From: Artemia franciscana
Lineage: Eukaryota; Arthropoda; Branchiopoda; Anostraca; Artemiidae
Reading direction: 5' to 3'
NCBI RefSeq assembly: GCF_032884065.1
Contig: NW_027062917.1
Span: forward strand, 1-64,000
Length of the DNA: 64,000 nucleotides
Shown here one piece after another: positions 11,936-24,752 of the stretch. The notes below the pieces were generated by a model. It did no database searches. It worked only from the letters and a program-made list of their open reading frames with translations, and was not told the DNA's origin. A program made the translations under genes and the position numbers. How positions within the stretch are numbered: position 1 is the stretch's first letter; each line of letters begins with the position of its first letter.

Positions 11936-12833
11936 TAAGTATTCAGACCTTTCTATTATCATATTACTGAAGTCATGTTTGTAGGACGAGGGGGGAGGGG
12001 CAAGTTTGTTGTTCTATCAATGGAAATACTAAAAAAGGACATTTTTCGATGAAAATATCCCCCCCCCAAGAAAATGATTTTACATCCTAGAGGGAATATT
12101 GAGTGGTAAAACTCCCCTTATTTGATGCCACTGGCAGCATTCATCTAAATAAATGTTTGTTCGAATGTTGTATTATTGAATGTACAATACTAATAGAATC
12201 GCCGTTGCTGTTTTTTTCTTAGATGGGTAATTTAACAAGATTTATTTGACAATTTTCCCAGAAGGTTTAAGCCTTTTGTTTTCAACCAGTAATACCAGCC
12301 TAAACTCATGTAGCGGCGTCTCTGGGTTAAACTTGCTTTACATAACTTATTTTCTGTCAGGACTTCCTTCAATTAATTAGCTCAAAAGGGGATAAACGTT
12401 TGTAATCTTTAAAATCTAGTATACCCGCGAGGGTATCATTAGCAATGTATTATCCGCTTCTTTTTATTCATTTGACTACAGTGTTAAGCAAAAAGAAAGA
12501 AGGCCAAAATCATTTACTGTTTTTGTTCATTATCACCTCGAAAAAAATAATCAAAACTTATTTTCCTCCCCTGTGCATGCGGATTTATGTATTAGTCCCA
12601 AGAGCGTTGTTTACAAAGTTTACGAGGGAGGATACCATTCAGAATCTTGTTTTTGCCATGATTTAAATGCGATTATTTCTCAATTTAACTCTTATTTTGA
12701 AGTTGTCTCGAAAGAAAGCAGAATTATATTTGTTTGACACCTATCGCTCTCAAATGTAAATGTAGATTTTAACCTGGACTTGCTCGGATGTGTTTCAACG
12801 ACAGGAAAATAATTGATTTGAAGGTACCAACGC

Positions 12834-12896
<63 letters not shown>

Positions 12897-14094
12897 ATTG
12901 AAATATTTCATGTTTGTTTATAGCCATGAATTATAATTAATAGCTATAAACAAGTATAAAATCATCATAAAAAAGTCGTGTGGTGTATGTCACAACAAAA
13001 TCATTCGTAACCCATTTGTGAGGGGGGGGGGGGGGGAGGAGGGATAAAAGTTTCAACCTTTTTCACAGATTTGCTTCTTATCATCTTAATTTACCTAACT
13101 GATCTATTACAAAAAAATAGTTACATTACTTTCCTCCCTGTACTAAAATCTTCGTATTTATGTAATCTTTGAAAGTCCATATTTTCTCAGAAAACCATGA
13201 TACCTACCTGTCCTTATTAAAATCTTCCAATTGTTACCTTTTGCCATACTACTACTTTCATCATTTAAGTGTTCAATGCTAAATGTACGCCTCAACAAAA
13301 CCGCCTTCAGGATTTTCCTGTGGGAGGGGGTAAAAGTTTCCATAATTTTCAAATGTCAATGGTTAAACCATTTTCACGGATATACTTTCTATTCTATCAT
13401 CTTGATTCACTAACTCACCTATTACTAAAAAAGAAATAATGTAAAAGAATAATAATTATTGGTACCCAATAACCTCAGGGCATTTGATTAGCTTTATAAG
13501 TTTTTGTGATGAAAGACCTAGACCAAAATTTGTATCTTAGGTGAAAAGCACTGTCCTTCACACTTCGTATTAATCAACAAATAATTCTTCTTTTCCGTGT
13601 AGGGGTAATAACAAATTAATGATATTTTTTTTGCTACTCCGATCCTGTAATTAGTGCAGCTTTCGACCTTCTGGGTGAGGCACGTACACTTAAATTCATC
13701 CCCTGTTTTCGTCCATTTTCGGAGAATTTTGGGATATAAGATGATCCTCTGATCGGTGAGGCTCAGACCATTCAATCAGCCTTGCAAGCTTTACAAATTA
13801 TTAAGCCTAATTTATATATAACGAGTATTTAAAAAAATTGAAATTGTTATTCATAATTTCAATATTATTAAATCGATTGGCTACCTTACAATTTTCAATC
13901 ATTAGCAACTTGCTCCTCTTTGCGAAAGAATCATAGTTTTTATGCTACAAAATAGCAGAAAACGTCACTTTTCCTTAGCACAGTCGCTAAGTCATGACAG
14001 TCGCATGATTTCATGATGATGCCAAATAGTTAATAATATGTTATAGATAAAAAATGCATTTTTTTTGTATAGTCGCATTTTACTCCTGGTCAGT
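11936..14094. other. 14-3-3 intron 2, AT-rich, with simple repeats
   Basis: Contains a C run at 12060-12067, a (TA)n microsatellite at about 12835-12895 and a G run at 13022-13037. Two diverged related blocks, at about 13036-13130 and 13325-13440 (shared 'aaaagttt..c', 'ttatcatcttaatt.ac'), suggest an old local duplication. No coding exon is seen. Confidence 0.5.
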
Positions 14095-14470
14095 CAATTT
14101 TGGTTACTAAAAAGGGCATTAGAAATTTTAATTTCTGTTCGGATGAACCCTCTTCCGATGACCTAGGACTAATTGTTCGATACTACCATCCATGGGAAAA
14201 CAACAAATGACCACGCATCCGCGATTTTTGTTCTGACATAAACGCAAAATTTCGCATTCTAGTAGATTTGTCGCATTCTAGTTGCGTTCTGATATGCTGA
14301 ATCTGATGGTGTGATTTTCATTAAGATCGCTTTACTCTTCCGAAAATCAGGAGTATTTTCTCATGCTCGTAGCTTTTGATGGGGCAGCATTAAACTTAAT
14401 GCTGAACCAGCATAGAAAGTTAATTCTTCTAATCCTTACAGTTCGTTACCACGATCTCTTTGAATTTTAA
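14095..14470 (+). repeat. Old diverged fragment of family B (inner half)
   Basis: Matches the inner half of the 1.65-kb family B unit in the same orientation as 22110-22570. Shared blocks in order: 'ttactaaaaagggcattaga', 'cgatactaccatccatggga', 'acgcatccgcgattt', 'gatatgctgaatctgatggt', 'cattaagatcg', 'tttgatggg' and 'cagttcgttaccacga'. It is far more diverged than the other copies, so probably older. Confidence 0.6.
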
Positions 14471-15175
14471 GTAAAATATTGCATTCATCAAAGAAAACTA
14501 TTCAGCATTGTGAAAGTGCTTATTTACTACCGATGAAAAGCCTGAAGAATTCGTTGTTCAAAATTTGCTTATTCTTTTCTGATGTAATCTAGAATATAGG
14601 ACTTTGCCATTATTCTTTGCCTATGTTCTTTTATGAACAAAGTGACAAAATCCGAGTGAAAAGAATGTATTGCGTAACATCTTTGTGAATTGACTTGTCT
14701 TTCCTTTGGCGGGCCTCTTGTTCAAATTTCTGGCTTGGGTAGTTGTGTATGTAAATTTGTTTAGCTACATCTCACCTTGAGGCTGCTGCAAGGACGGTCA
14801 ACCAAACTTGTCTTCTTAGACCAGAGGAGCTTTTATGCTATTATGGGAGCATGAGTAATGCATTAGATGAATTTTTTGGATGAGCGACAGTTTTTAAATG
14901 GAGCGACTCAATTATGGTTTTTAATTGATGTCTGATAATCATATCCGGAATTTGTGGTTGTTCTGGATAGGATTAAAAATGACGATATTTTTGTGCAAAC
15001 ATTTGGGTAATAATATTTAAGCCTTAGTATTACTGTACTTTAAAACAAGAACCAATTGGGGGGAGGGAAGTAAGGTGCTATTGCCTCTCCGTGATTATGA
15101 AAAATATCATTTTTATTTTGTTATTTAAAAAGAAAATCCAAAAAAAGAGAAATATGTTCCCGTCCTACATTCTAA
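14471..15175. other. 14-3-3 intron 2, nothing recognised
   Basis: AT-rich sequence without coding potential or repeats shared with the rest of the window. Confidence 0.55.
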
Positions 15176-16427
15176 CAAGAGCTCATGGCACTTGTGACGA
15201 GGTCGGAAGAGCTAAGAGCCAAAAGCTCATATGGCATGAGCTCTAGCAAAATTCTAAGAATCGATAGATTGATTTAAATGGAAAATCAGACGCTTAATCC
15301 CAGTCGGGATTTAAACTAAGAGCTTTGAGACACGAGGTCCTTCTAAACATCTAAATTCATTAAGATCCGATCACCCACTCGTAAGTTAAAAAATACTTCA
15401 TTTTTTCTCATTTTTCCTCTCCCTTCAATCCCCCAGATGGTTGAATCGGGGAAAACGGCTTATCGAGTCAATTTGTGAAGGTCACTGACACGCCTACTAA
15501 TTTTCATCGTCCTAGCACGTCCAGAAGCACCGAACTCGGCAAAGCACTGGAAATGTCCCCCAGCTCCCTCAAAGAGAACGGATCCGTTCCAATTATGTCA
15601 ATCAAGTATCTAGAACTTGTGCTCATTCCTCCCATCAAGTTTCATCCCGATCTCTCCACTCTAAGCGTTTTCCAAGATTTCTGTTTCTCCCCTCAAACCC
15701 CCTATGTCCCTGGATCCGATTCGTATTGAAAATGGACCTATATATCAAGTTTCATTAAGATCCAACCACCCAATCGTAATATAAAGATACCTCAATTTTC
15801 ACGTTTTTGAAGATTTCCGGTTTCCCTTTCAACTCCCCTCAATGTCACCGGATTGGTCAGGATTTAAAATAAGAGCTCTGAAGCACGAGATCCTTCTAAA
15901 TATCAAATTTCATTAAGATTTGATCTCCCATCCGTAAGTTAAAAATACCTCATTTTTTCGAATTACCCTCCTTCCAACTTCCCCAAAGGGAGCAGATCTG
16001 TTCCGGTTATGTCAGTCACGTATCTTGGACATGTGCTTTTTCTTCCCACCAAGATTCATCCTGATCTCTACACTCAGTGTTTTCCAAGATTTCTGGTCCC
16101 CCCCCCCTAAATCCCCACAATGACACTAGATCCGGTTGGGATATCAAATAAGAGATTTGAGTTACGAGGTCCTTCTAATATGAAGTTTCATTAAGGTCCA
16201 ATCACTCCTTCGTAAGTTAAAAATGCCTCATTTTTTCTAATTTTCATAATTAACCGTCCCCCCCCCCAACTCACCCAAATAAAGTGGATCCGTTATGGTT
16301 ATGTCAATCACGTATCTAGGATTTGTGCTTATTCTTCCCACGAAGTTTCATCCCGGTGCCTAAACTAGCAAAACCGGGACCGACAGAATTTGCGATAGCT
16401 ATATGTCACTTGATAAATACCAAGTGC
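15176..16427 (-). mobile_element. Non-coding tandem-unit element, copy 2, inverted
   Basis: Reverse-complement copy of the element at 8241-10766. It begins (plus strand) with caagagctcatggcacttg, the complement of the shared tail, and ends with ataccaagtgc, the complement of the shared head. About three and a half internal units are present, including the module with 'ttttcatcgtcctagcacgt' at 15490-15530. It is shorter than the others because it has fewer units, which fits unit gain and loss after insertion. Confidence 0.7.
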
Positions 16428-17400
16428 CACAAAAATGGCTCGGTCGTAGTTTCTAAAAATATCCTGGGTACTTATGTATTATGTCGCCAACACTCAAGAA
16501 GTGAAGTTAGGTTAATCCTAATGAAAAATATCAAAACACCATGAAAATATAACGCTTTATAAAAAAAAAATTGGGCCATAAATTTGAACATTAGGGGGAG
16601 GGGGTTGGAGGTTACCTAACCTTCCCCTTCCCCAATTTGCAAAATAATACCCCAAATTTTATAATTCAAATGTAATGTCACCCGTCGCTTGTTTTCCACT
16701 AAGCATAAGCTAATTGTTCCTTAATACAGACAGTTAAAACTGGTTTGTTCTCGAGTTTTACACATCGTAAACTTGAGTGCTGGTGGTATAATACAGCAGT
16801 ACCATACCCCCCCCCCCTGTATTTTTGAAATGGCGCAACTGCGTTAAAACCAAATTATTGAAAAGGTTTTTGTAACATTACCAGTAGAGGCCTACGTCAT
16901 TGAGAAAAAAACCTTATTCTCGTTTTCTCTCTTAAACTTTTCTAATGGATTTGAGTAAGAACTAAAAGGCATTGAAGTACAGTTTTTCCACAACTAAGAT
17001 GCGGATTAAAATAAGGCTTTATCTCGTAGTTGCATCCATATCTGCCTGCAGGTAAGGATCCCCATCCCCTTATGGCTGGTCAGAAAGACCACTTGCCCAA
17101 TTCGGAAACAAATTCAGGTTTGAATCTGGCATCCTGCCCTAAAGGTCACATCTTTGTGCACTTGATTGCTTGAATACCTGCAAACAAGAGGAAAAGAGGG
17201 ATTTGAATGATCAACTCCCAGCCCAAGATCATTTTTAAAAGACGACAAGCCATCTGAATTTCCTTTGTGTAAATGACAACATTTTAAACACCGTATTCTC
17301 GCTTGGAATTTTTGCTGTGTTAGATTGAGGTAATTTAAACGAATTTAAGTCACAAGACTAAAATTGTTCAAGTGGGAATAACACTAAAAGGGGCTGTTCA
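16428..17400. other. 14-3-3 intron 2; short dispersed repeat near 16440-16560
   Basis: The block at about 16495-16560 ('gaagtgaagttaggttaatc', 'ctaatgaaaa', 'atgaaaatataa') is the reverse complement of blocks at about 28095-28195 and 33120-33240, so another small dispersed family is present. The remainder shows C runs (16810-16818) and no exon. Confidence 0.4.
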
Positions 17401-17850
17401 ATATCTTTTAAGTTTAATTAATGACGATATGCCCGAGCATGCAAAGTTTCCTGAAGCCTCTAACAAATGGGGAAACAATTTTAACATCAAATCACTATTT
17501 TCTAATGATTTCTGTAAGTTCGAATAGGATATCAATAATATTTTGGGAAAATGAGTATTATACCTACTTCAGTACTGACGGAAGTTCTGAGAAAATTCTG
17601 AAGACAGTGGAATATGTTTCAATGAAGCTACTATGTCATGCCGAAATGTGGAAAAAAGCTATGGAAAAAACAAACAAAAAATACTCAGGTTTAATAAAAA
17701 TCTGTTCTGTAATCAAGGTGTCAATAGAAAGAAGTATGGAAAAGAAAATATCTTAGTTCCAATTCCATCAAATAAAGTTCTATTCTTGTCACTCGCTTTA
17801 CCCATGACCGAAGAGCTCGTCCACCCTCTGAAGATAAATTGGAAATAATT
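17401..17850 (+). other. Unrecognised open stretch, possibly an element remnant
   Basis: Two overlapping frames stay open for 111 and 71 codons (17421-17756 and 17633-17848). They include a charged C-terminal part (CRNVEKSYGKNKQKI; KYGKENILVPIPSNK). I recognise no family and see no splice-site or homology support. In an AT-rich intron an ORF this long is mildly unusual, so a remnant of a coding element is possible. Confidence 0.2.
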
Positions 17851-20800
17851 GAGTCATTTCGTAATTGTCGTGTCTTCAAGTTTTTACTGACTTCTGACAA
17901 AAGATAACTAATAATGCCGCTTCATTTAAAAATGCTCGGACTGTCAAATTTCAATTGGAAAGTATTGAGCAGTCGCTTGCTTTAAACCTGCTGATGTACA
18001 TCTCATAGCTCCACCTATGCCGTACACTCCCCGCTAGGCTTGGCATGTGCCACACGTTGCACGCAATTTCTAAAAGTCGGTCAACCTCTCGCAAAATTAA
18101 AAAGATAATGTAATAAAAATGAAAGATCTTAATTCCCAATAAATAAATTGCAATTAATAATTTCATCAAGTTAAGTTCTATTTGTTCACTAGCTATAGGC
18201 ATATTTACAACTAATAACTGTTATAAGCCCCATTTTAGGCAACATAGCTTGCGCCAATTCTTCTGTTTAGGAGAAGGACAAACTACTGTAGCCATGTGTT
18301 TACACTCACCGAAAATGAGAATGAAAATCAGTACAGATTGATAATTCTACGATTCTACCTAAGCCATCCAAATGTAACAGAAACATAAGTAGCAAATTTA
18401 GTCACCTTCAGATTAGCATCATCCTATCAAAAAAAAGTTGAATCAAACCTCAACCCAAACTCAAACTGTCTCAACCCAACTTTTAAAATGACATAACATG
18501 TTGCTAACATAGCACGAATTATTTTTACATTTTTAAAAAAAGATAGGAGGCATCATTTGTCTTGATATCGAACGGGGAAACCTAAATGACAGAATATACA
18601 GTAGTTTTCCTAAAAATGTAAGTATTGATATTTCTGAGATTTTAATTTGGCTAGTTAACGGTATGCCGACGATTTTTGCAATTTTTTTCTGTAAATGATC
18701 CCATTTTTCTTTCTTTTTTTATCTTGAATCCAAAAGCTACGCTTTGGTAGAGAAAAAATTAAATTGCAAAGTTTGATACATTTTAACTTCTTAGATACTG
18801 ACTTTTAGACCTTGAATTGGGTCTCATCAGGCTATTTGGTCATGTTTCAATAATCTTGGCACGTGTTCATTTTCTGTATGAAATGGCTTAAACTTTTTTA
18901 TCACGTGTTTTACACAGCTAATTTTTTCGCACTTGCAATGAAAACAAGGTATTATCAAAAGTTAAAATCTTCCATTTTTGTTCAAATCTTAAATTAGAAT
19001 TAGTGAGTCCCTGTATCTGCTAAAAACCTTGCCCGTGAGATTCATGGAAGGACAAAAACTGTCTGTTTGCAGCGAATTTTTTTCTATGAGTATGCACGTA
19101 CACATGAGTTTTTGTGGGGGAGCGCTAATACGAAAAAGGCTCTGTATATTTTGATATGGAATGCTAAGAAATTCAAGAAAATTCATCATTTGCCGAATTC
19201 AAGCCCGAGCCCCTCCTCTGCGTACGCTTTTGATTGATCCATTTTATTTCATTTACTAATCCGATGTTGAGACAGATAATTTGAAGTCTCTTGTTTGTAT
19301 CGCAATGGAATGCATTCAAATTCTCTTTTTATTCTGATGCTATGAAGGTAGACAGATTGAAAGGGATTAATAAAGAGAGGGCTCTAGATGGCCAAAATCC
19401 AAGAGGGAGGAGTCGTTAGACGCCTGTGACGCCAAGAGTCCAGGTTTGCAAACTGTGAGAGGGGGTCAATTGATCGTTATCGGCAAATCCCGAAATAGGG
19501 CGACCTACGTCAATTAAAGATTCCTGTTTCATAATTTTCTTGAAGATTGACATAGGTGTAAAAAACATTGCGTACCTTTATATCTGGTTGGCAGAATACT
19601 CCTTCAGGGTGCTCCGCGAGGAAGATTTTCTAGGGGATGAGCTGTAGATTGAAACTGGGATGCGGTTTGCCCCTAGATTTCGAGAAACGCCCTTTTGGCA
19701 CTAATGAAATAATCAGGAAAACCAACAATGCCCCCCCCCCCCTAGATTTTTAAAATCATTTGTTTTTATCTCCGTAAAAACTGAAATATACACTGTCCCC
19801 TTTTGGCGGCCCTGTACCTGGCACATGCCCTTATAGCCTTGCGAATCATGTGAGCCACAACTTAGGGATTATTAAGAGGACTTGTCATTTATCTTATCTT
19901 TGTTCCTTGTCACATGGCGAAAAGCGACGAGTTCATTCTGTCCTGACGTGAATTTGTTCTTGAAGTTTAAGATTTTGAATGACTAATACGCTGTTTTACT
20001 TAAGAACGTGATTAAGTGAACTGATGGAACTCGAAAATCCCATGTTAAATTGAAAATTTTTATTTAAAAAGTACTCAAGTATTCATTGGCGGAAGATGCC
20101 GCTTTTAATATCAGGCCATAGCTTCTTGAAGATGCTACAAAATGTTTGAACGGATTTTGCTCTATTTCCTCTAATTGCTTAGAAATCTTAGAAAATGTCT
20201 GGGTCTTTTTCACAAGTGCACTCGATAAAGGATATTGCTTTTAGAACAAAATCGGTACTATCATGAGCAGAAGACAATAACCTGTAAGATGATTGGAACC
20301 ATTTTTCGATTTATTTTCCTGTTTTCTAACAGTCCCCTAGAATATTTTCAGCTACCTGAAATTTTACAAGTCGGTTACCAGAAAGAATCTTTTCAGATCG
20401 CCGATAATACCCTCCAGAGACCAAAATGACAAGCTGGTATAATCAGCTGCTTGTTAATAGAGTGTGAAATTTTCATAAATTATTTCAATGCAATGAAGAA
20501 ACCTAGAAATGAGAAATAGTCAGGAGCCTTCAGTATAGTTGTGCACACAAAGCCGAAATCATGGGGAAAATTAAATCAAAGTGAGGTATACATCTTAAAA
20601 GTGTTACCACACGTAGACAGCGCCTTTGTAAAAAGTATTTGGAGCTTGGTAGATGCAAATATCCAAAATACCTAATAATGCGGTAAGGTGAAGAACTAGA
20701 CAAGTCAAGAGATTTAGGTCAAGCGACAAACCTTGAGGCGGAGCAGAACCCCGTAGCTTCCTCCCCGTTGCCCTACCGGGTCGTGACTGGTGTTAGAAAC

Positions 20801-20875
20801 TTGGATTGCGACGAATTGAAGGATTGCCGGCTAGAGACTTAAGTTTGGAAGCACAGGTGAGGAGGAAACAACCCG
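17851..20875. other. 14-3-3 intron 2, AT-rich, no gene seen
   Basis: No exon or recognised element. A C run lies at 19731-19742. The stretch 20690-20870 is less AT-rich than its flanks and could be the edge of an unrecognised repeat. Confidence 0.5.
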
Positions 20876-20961
20876 TAAAAATCATAGAACCTTAACGAAA
20901 TTTACACCACCAGATTCAGCGTATCAGCGAATCCTACTGTAGTTTCAAGCTCCTATCTACA
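20876..20961 (-). repeat. Family B inner fragment abutting the palindrome
   Basis: Blocks 'cttaacgaaa', 'ttcagcgtatcag' and 'gtttcaagctcctatctac' match the inner part of family B seen at 29150-29225. The match stops abruptly at 20960, where the outer terminus (attaaacaaaa) of the next unit begins, so one truncated copy is joined directly to another. Confidence 0.6.
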
Positions 20962-23900
20962 ATTAAACAAAAAAAAAGTTTTTTTAAGTGAAAGTAAGGA
21001 GCGACATTAAAACTTAAAACGATCAGAAATTACTCCGTATATGAAAGGGGCTTTTTCTCCTCAACGCCCCGCTCTTTACGCTAAGGTTTTTTACTGTTTT
21101 AAAATGTAGAGTTAAGAGAAAGATTCAAACCTTAGCGTAAAGAGCGGGGCGTTGAGGAGGAAAAGCCCCTTTTCTATACGGAGTAATTTCTGTTCGTTTT
21201 AAGTTTTAATGTCGCTCGTTACTTTCATTTAAAAAAACTCGTTTTTTTTGTTTAATTTCTGGACGTCTTGGAATTAATGCATGGTTTGATCTTGGCTCTC
21301 CACACATAAATAATTAAAACAAAATTTGCATATTAATTTTTTGGGGCTAAATGGCTTTTTCACAGTTTTAATCGGAAGATTTTGAGAAAAAAGGAGCGAG
21401 GTAGGAGACCTAGTTGCCCTCCTATTTTTTGATTACTTAAAAAGGCAACCATAACTTTTAACTTTTTACGAACGTTTTCATAAGTAAAAAATATACGTAA
21501 CTTACGAATTAAATTACGTAGCGAACTTCAATATTCGTATGTTTTTATTGCGTATATGAGGGGGCTCACCCATCGTCGATACCTCGCTCTTGATATTAAA
21601 GCCCAATTCCTTAAGAATGACCCCTGAATCACAAAGGCCGTAGAATAAATAGTTGAAATTACTAAAAATGCTTTAGCGTAAAGATCGAGGTATTACGAGG
21701 AGGTAGACCCCTCAGATGCGTAATAATTTCTGTTCGTTTTAAGTTTTAATGCTGCTTCTTACTTTCAGTAGAAAAAAACTTTTCATGTTTATTTTTTCAT
21801 TGTTTTTTTTTTTAACAATGCTAGAAAATCCTGCGCCCCCTCCATTGAAAGTCTCTTCCCCCCCCCAAACCAAAAAATTCCCCTGAAAACGTCTGTACAC
21901 TTCTTAGTATCCATTACTATATGTACACACAGGTCAAAGATTGTAACTTACAGCCCCTCCCACGGGGACTGCGGGGGAATAAGTCGTCCCCAATGACATA
22001 GTTATTGTGTTTTTCGACTGTGGTGAATAAAATGGCTATCTCAGAATTTGGATCCGGTGAATTTGGGGGAAAATGACCGTGAGAGGGAGCCTAGGTGCCC
22101 TCCAATTTTTTGGTCACTTAAACAGGGTATTAGAAATTATTATTTCCGTTAGAATGAGCCCTTTTGCGACATTATGGGACCACTGAGTCGATACAATCAC
22201 CCCTGGGAAAAAAACAAATAAATACGCATCCGTGATTTGTCTTCTGGCCAAAAATGCGAAATTCCACGTTTTTTATAGATTGGGGCTTGAAACTACCACA
22301 ACAAGGTTCTCTGATACGCTGAATCTGATGTGTGATTTTTGTTAAGATCGTATGACTTTTAGGGGGTGTTTCCCCCTATTTTCTAAAATGAGGCAAATTT
22401 TTTCAGGCTCGTAACTTTTGATGGGTAAGACTAATCTTGATGAAACTTATATATTTAAAATCAGCATTAAAATGCCATTCTTTTGATATAACTATTGGTA
22501 TCAAAATTCCATTTTTTTAGGGTTTTGGTTACTATTGAGCCTGGTCGCTCCTTACTACAGCTTGTTACCACGAACTGTTTAAAAATGTGGAATTTTGTGT
22601 TTTTTTTTGTCAGAAGGCAGATCACGGATGCGTGTTTATTTTTTATTTTTTTTTTTTTTTTTTTTTTTTTTCAGGGGTGATCGTATCGACCCAGTGGTCC
22701 TAGAATATTGCGAGAGGGTTCATTCTAACGGAAATGAAAAGTTCTAGTGCCCTTTTTAATTGACCAAAAAAATCGGAGGGCACCTAGGCCCCCGTCGCAC
22801 GCTAATTATTTTCCCAAAGTCACCGGATCAAAATTCTGAGATAGCCATTTTATTCAGCGTAGTTGAAAATCCTTACAACTATGCCTTTTGGGATGACCTA
22901 CTCCCCCACAGTCCCCGTGGGAGGGGCTACAAGTTACTAACACTGACCAGTGCTTACATATAGTAATGGTTATTGGGAAGTGTACAGACGTTTTCTGGGG
23001 CGTTTTCATTTGGTTGGGGGCAGGGGTTGAGAAGAGGGGGATATGTCAGGGGAACTTTTCATGGATGAATTTGTCATGGGGGAAGAAAATTTCCATGAAG
23101 GGAGCGCAGGATTTTCTAGCATTATTTAAAAAAACAATGAAAAAATAAATAAAGTTTTTCAACTGAAAGTAACAGAATATTCCTCTTATTATTTTCCTGT
23201 AAATATTAATTCCTGTTAATATTCCAGAATAATTTCTGTTCAAAGGAACAGAAATTATTACGCATATGAGGGGCTCTCTTCCTCCTAATACCTCGCTCTT
23301 TACGCTAAAGTATTTTTAGATTTTTCAACTATTTATTCTACGGCTTTTGTTATTCAGGGGTCATTCTTAAGAAACTGGGACAAAATTTAAGCTTTAGCGT
23401 GAAGAGTGAGGTACTGACGAGGGGGTGAACCCCCTCATATATGTAATAAAAATATGAGAATACAGAAGTTTCTTTACGTAAGCTAATTTTTAAGTTGCGT
23501 ATATCTTTAACTAATAAAATTTATTTTTACTAATAATTTTACCAATAAAAACATTCATAAAAAAAATAAAAGTTCTAGTTGCCTTTTTAAGTAACCAAAA
23601 AATCGGAGGGCAACTAGACCTCCATCCGCGCTTCTTTTTTTTTCCTCAAGATCATTCGATCAAAACTATGAGAAAACCGTTTAGCCAAAAAAAAAAAAAA
23701 ACGCAAATTTCGTTTTAATTATTCATCTGTGGAGAGCATAAATCAAAACATGCATTGATTCGAAAACGTTCAGAAATTAAATTAAATAAAAACAAGTGTT
23801 TTTTAACTTAAAGTAAGGAGTGACATTAAAACATAAAACGAACAGAAATTACTTCAAAATGAAAGGGGCTGCTTCCTCATCAGCGCCACGCTCTTCACGC

Positions 23901-24060
23901 TAAAGTCCGACTCTTTCTCTTAACTCTATTTTTAAAACAGTAAAAAACTTTAGCGTAAAGAGCGGGGCGTTCACGAGGAAGCAGTCCCTTTCATATACGA
24001 AGTAATTTCTGTTCGTTTTAAGTTTTAATGTCACTCCTTACTTTCAGTTTTTTTTTCTTT
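20962..24060. repeat. 3-kb inverted-repeat (palindromic) pair of family B units
   Basis: The left arm, 20962 to about 22576, is a full 1.65-kb family B unit. The right arm, about 22580-24060, is the same unit in reverse, lacking roughly 300 bp of its inner end. Marker blocks appear on both sides in mirror order: the 'agagcggggcgttga' segment (about 21140; 23960), 'ccttaagaatgacccctgaa' against its complement near 23355, 'cccctcccacggggactg' at 21955 against its complement near 22910, and 'cgcatccgtgatttg' at 22227 against its complement near 22620. The arms themselves hold smaller foldbacks (about 20986-21235, 21545-21740 and 23806-24050). No protein is encoded. Arms this similar could extrude a hairpin and be unstable. 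Confidence 0.8.
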
Positions 24061-24346
24061 TTTTCAATTCAATTCGTAAGAAAACTTTGGTTTTCTGAGA
24101 ACCCTCGAAGAAAGCTTTCAACTAAGTTTGGTGTTTAGTTTCGAATTAATCAACTGAGGTATTTTAATTAGCCTATTCCTAGGAAAAAAAAGTGGAAAAA
24201 ACAATAAATTTTCAAATGCACTCTGTGCATGCCGTCCCAGTTTTATATACATGGGCATTTTGTATTTGAGAATGATAGTGCTCTTTTGCTCATTTTCTCT
24301 TCTCCCTTGGTCGGTAACCAAGCTTTGCAAGACCCAGCCAAATATA
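24061..24346. other. 14-3-3 intron 2, flank of the pogo-type transposon
   Basis: No feature other than the TA target dinucleotide at 24345-24346. Confidence 0.5.
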
Positions 24347-24752
24347 GGGGAGAGGTGGGTACAGTGGCGCACTTTCAGGTCAAAGCATCGTAACTTTGGC
24401 AAATATTAACATTTTTGGACGATTTTTGAACTGTTGTGCAGGCAGTTTATTATTCTACACTGGTGATTTATTTCACACTTCTTCTTTGAACCAGGTTTTG
24501 ATGGAGTCATGTTTTCTGACAGCCACTTTTTGCGCCATTGTTGCCGACTAGGCGGGAACTATGGCGCACCCCATCTGGAACAGTGGCGCACCCATCTGGA
24601 ATAGTGGCGCAATCAAACTGCTAAGATGAATACTTCGTTTAATGAGTAAGGAAGTACAAAATAATGAACTGAAAATACCTAAAAGATGAATACTTCGTAT
24701 AATGAGTAAGGAAATAAAAAATAATGAACTGAAAATAAAAGAAGAAGGCACA

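Noticed and set aside
12835-12895. (TA)n tract as an origin or regulatory element
   Set aside because: A plain dinucleotide microsatellite in an AT-rich intron.
13518-13775. 85-codon minus-strand ORF as a gene
   Set aside because: No recognised domain, splice support or second copy. A length like this can occur by chance.
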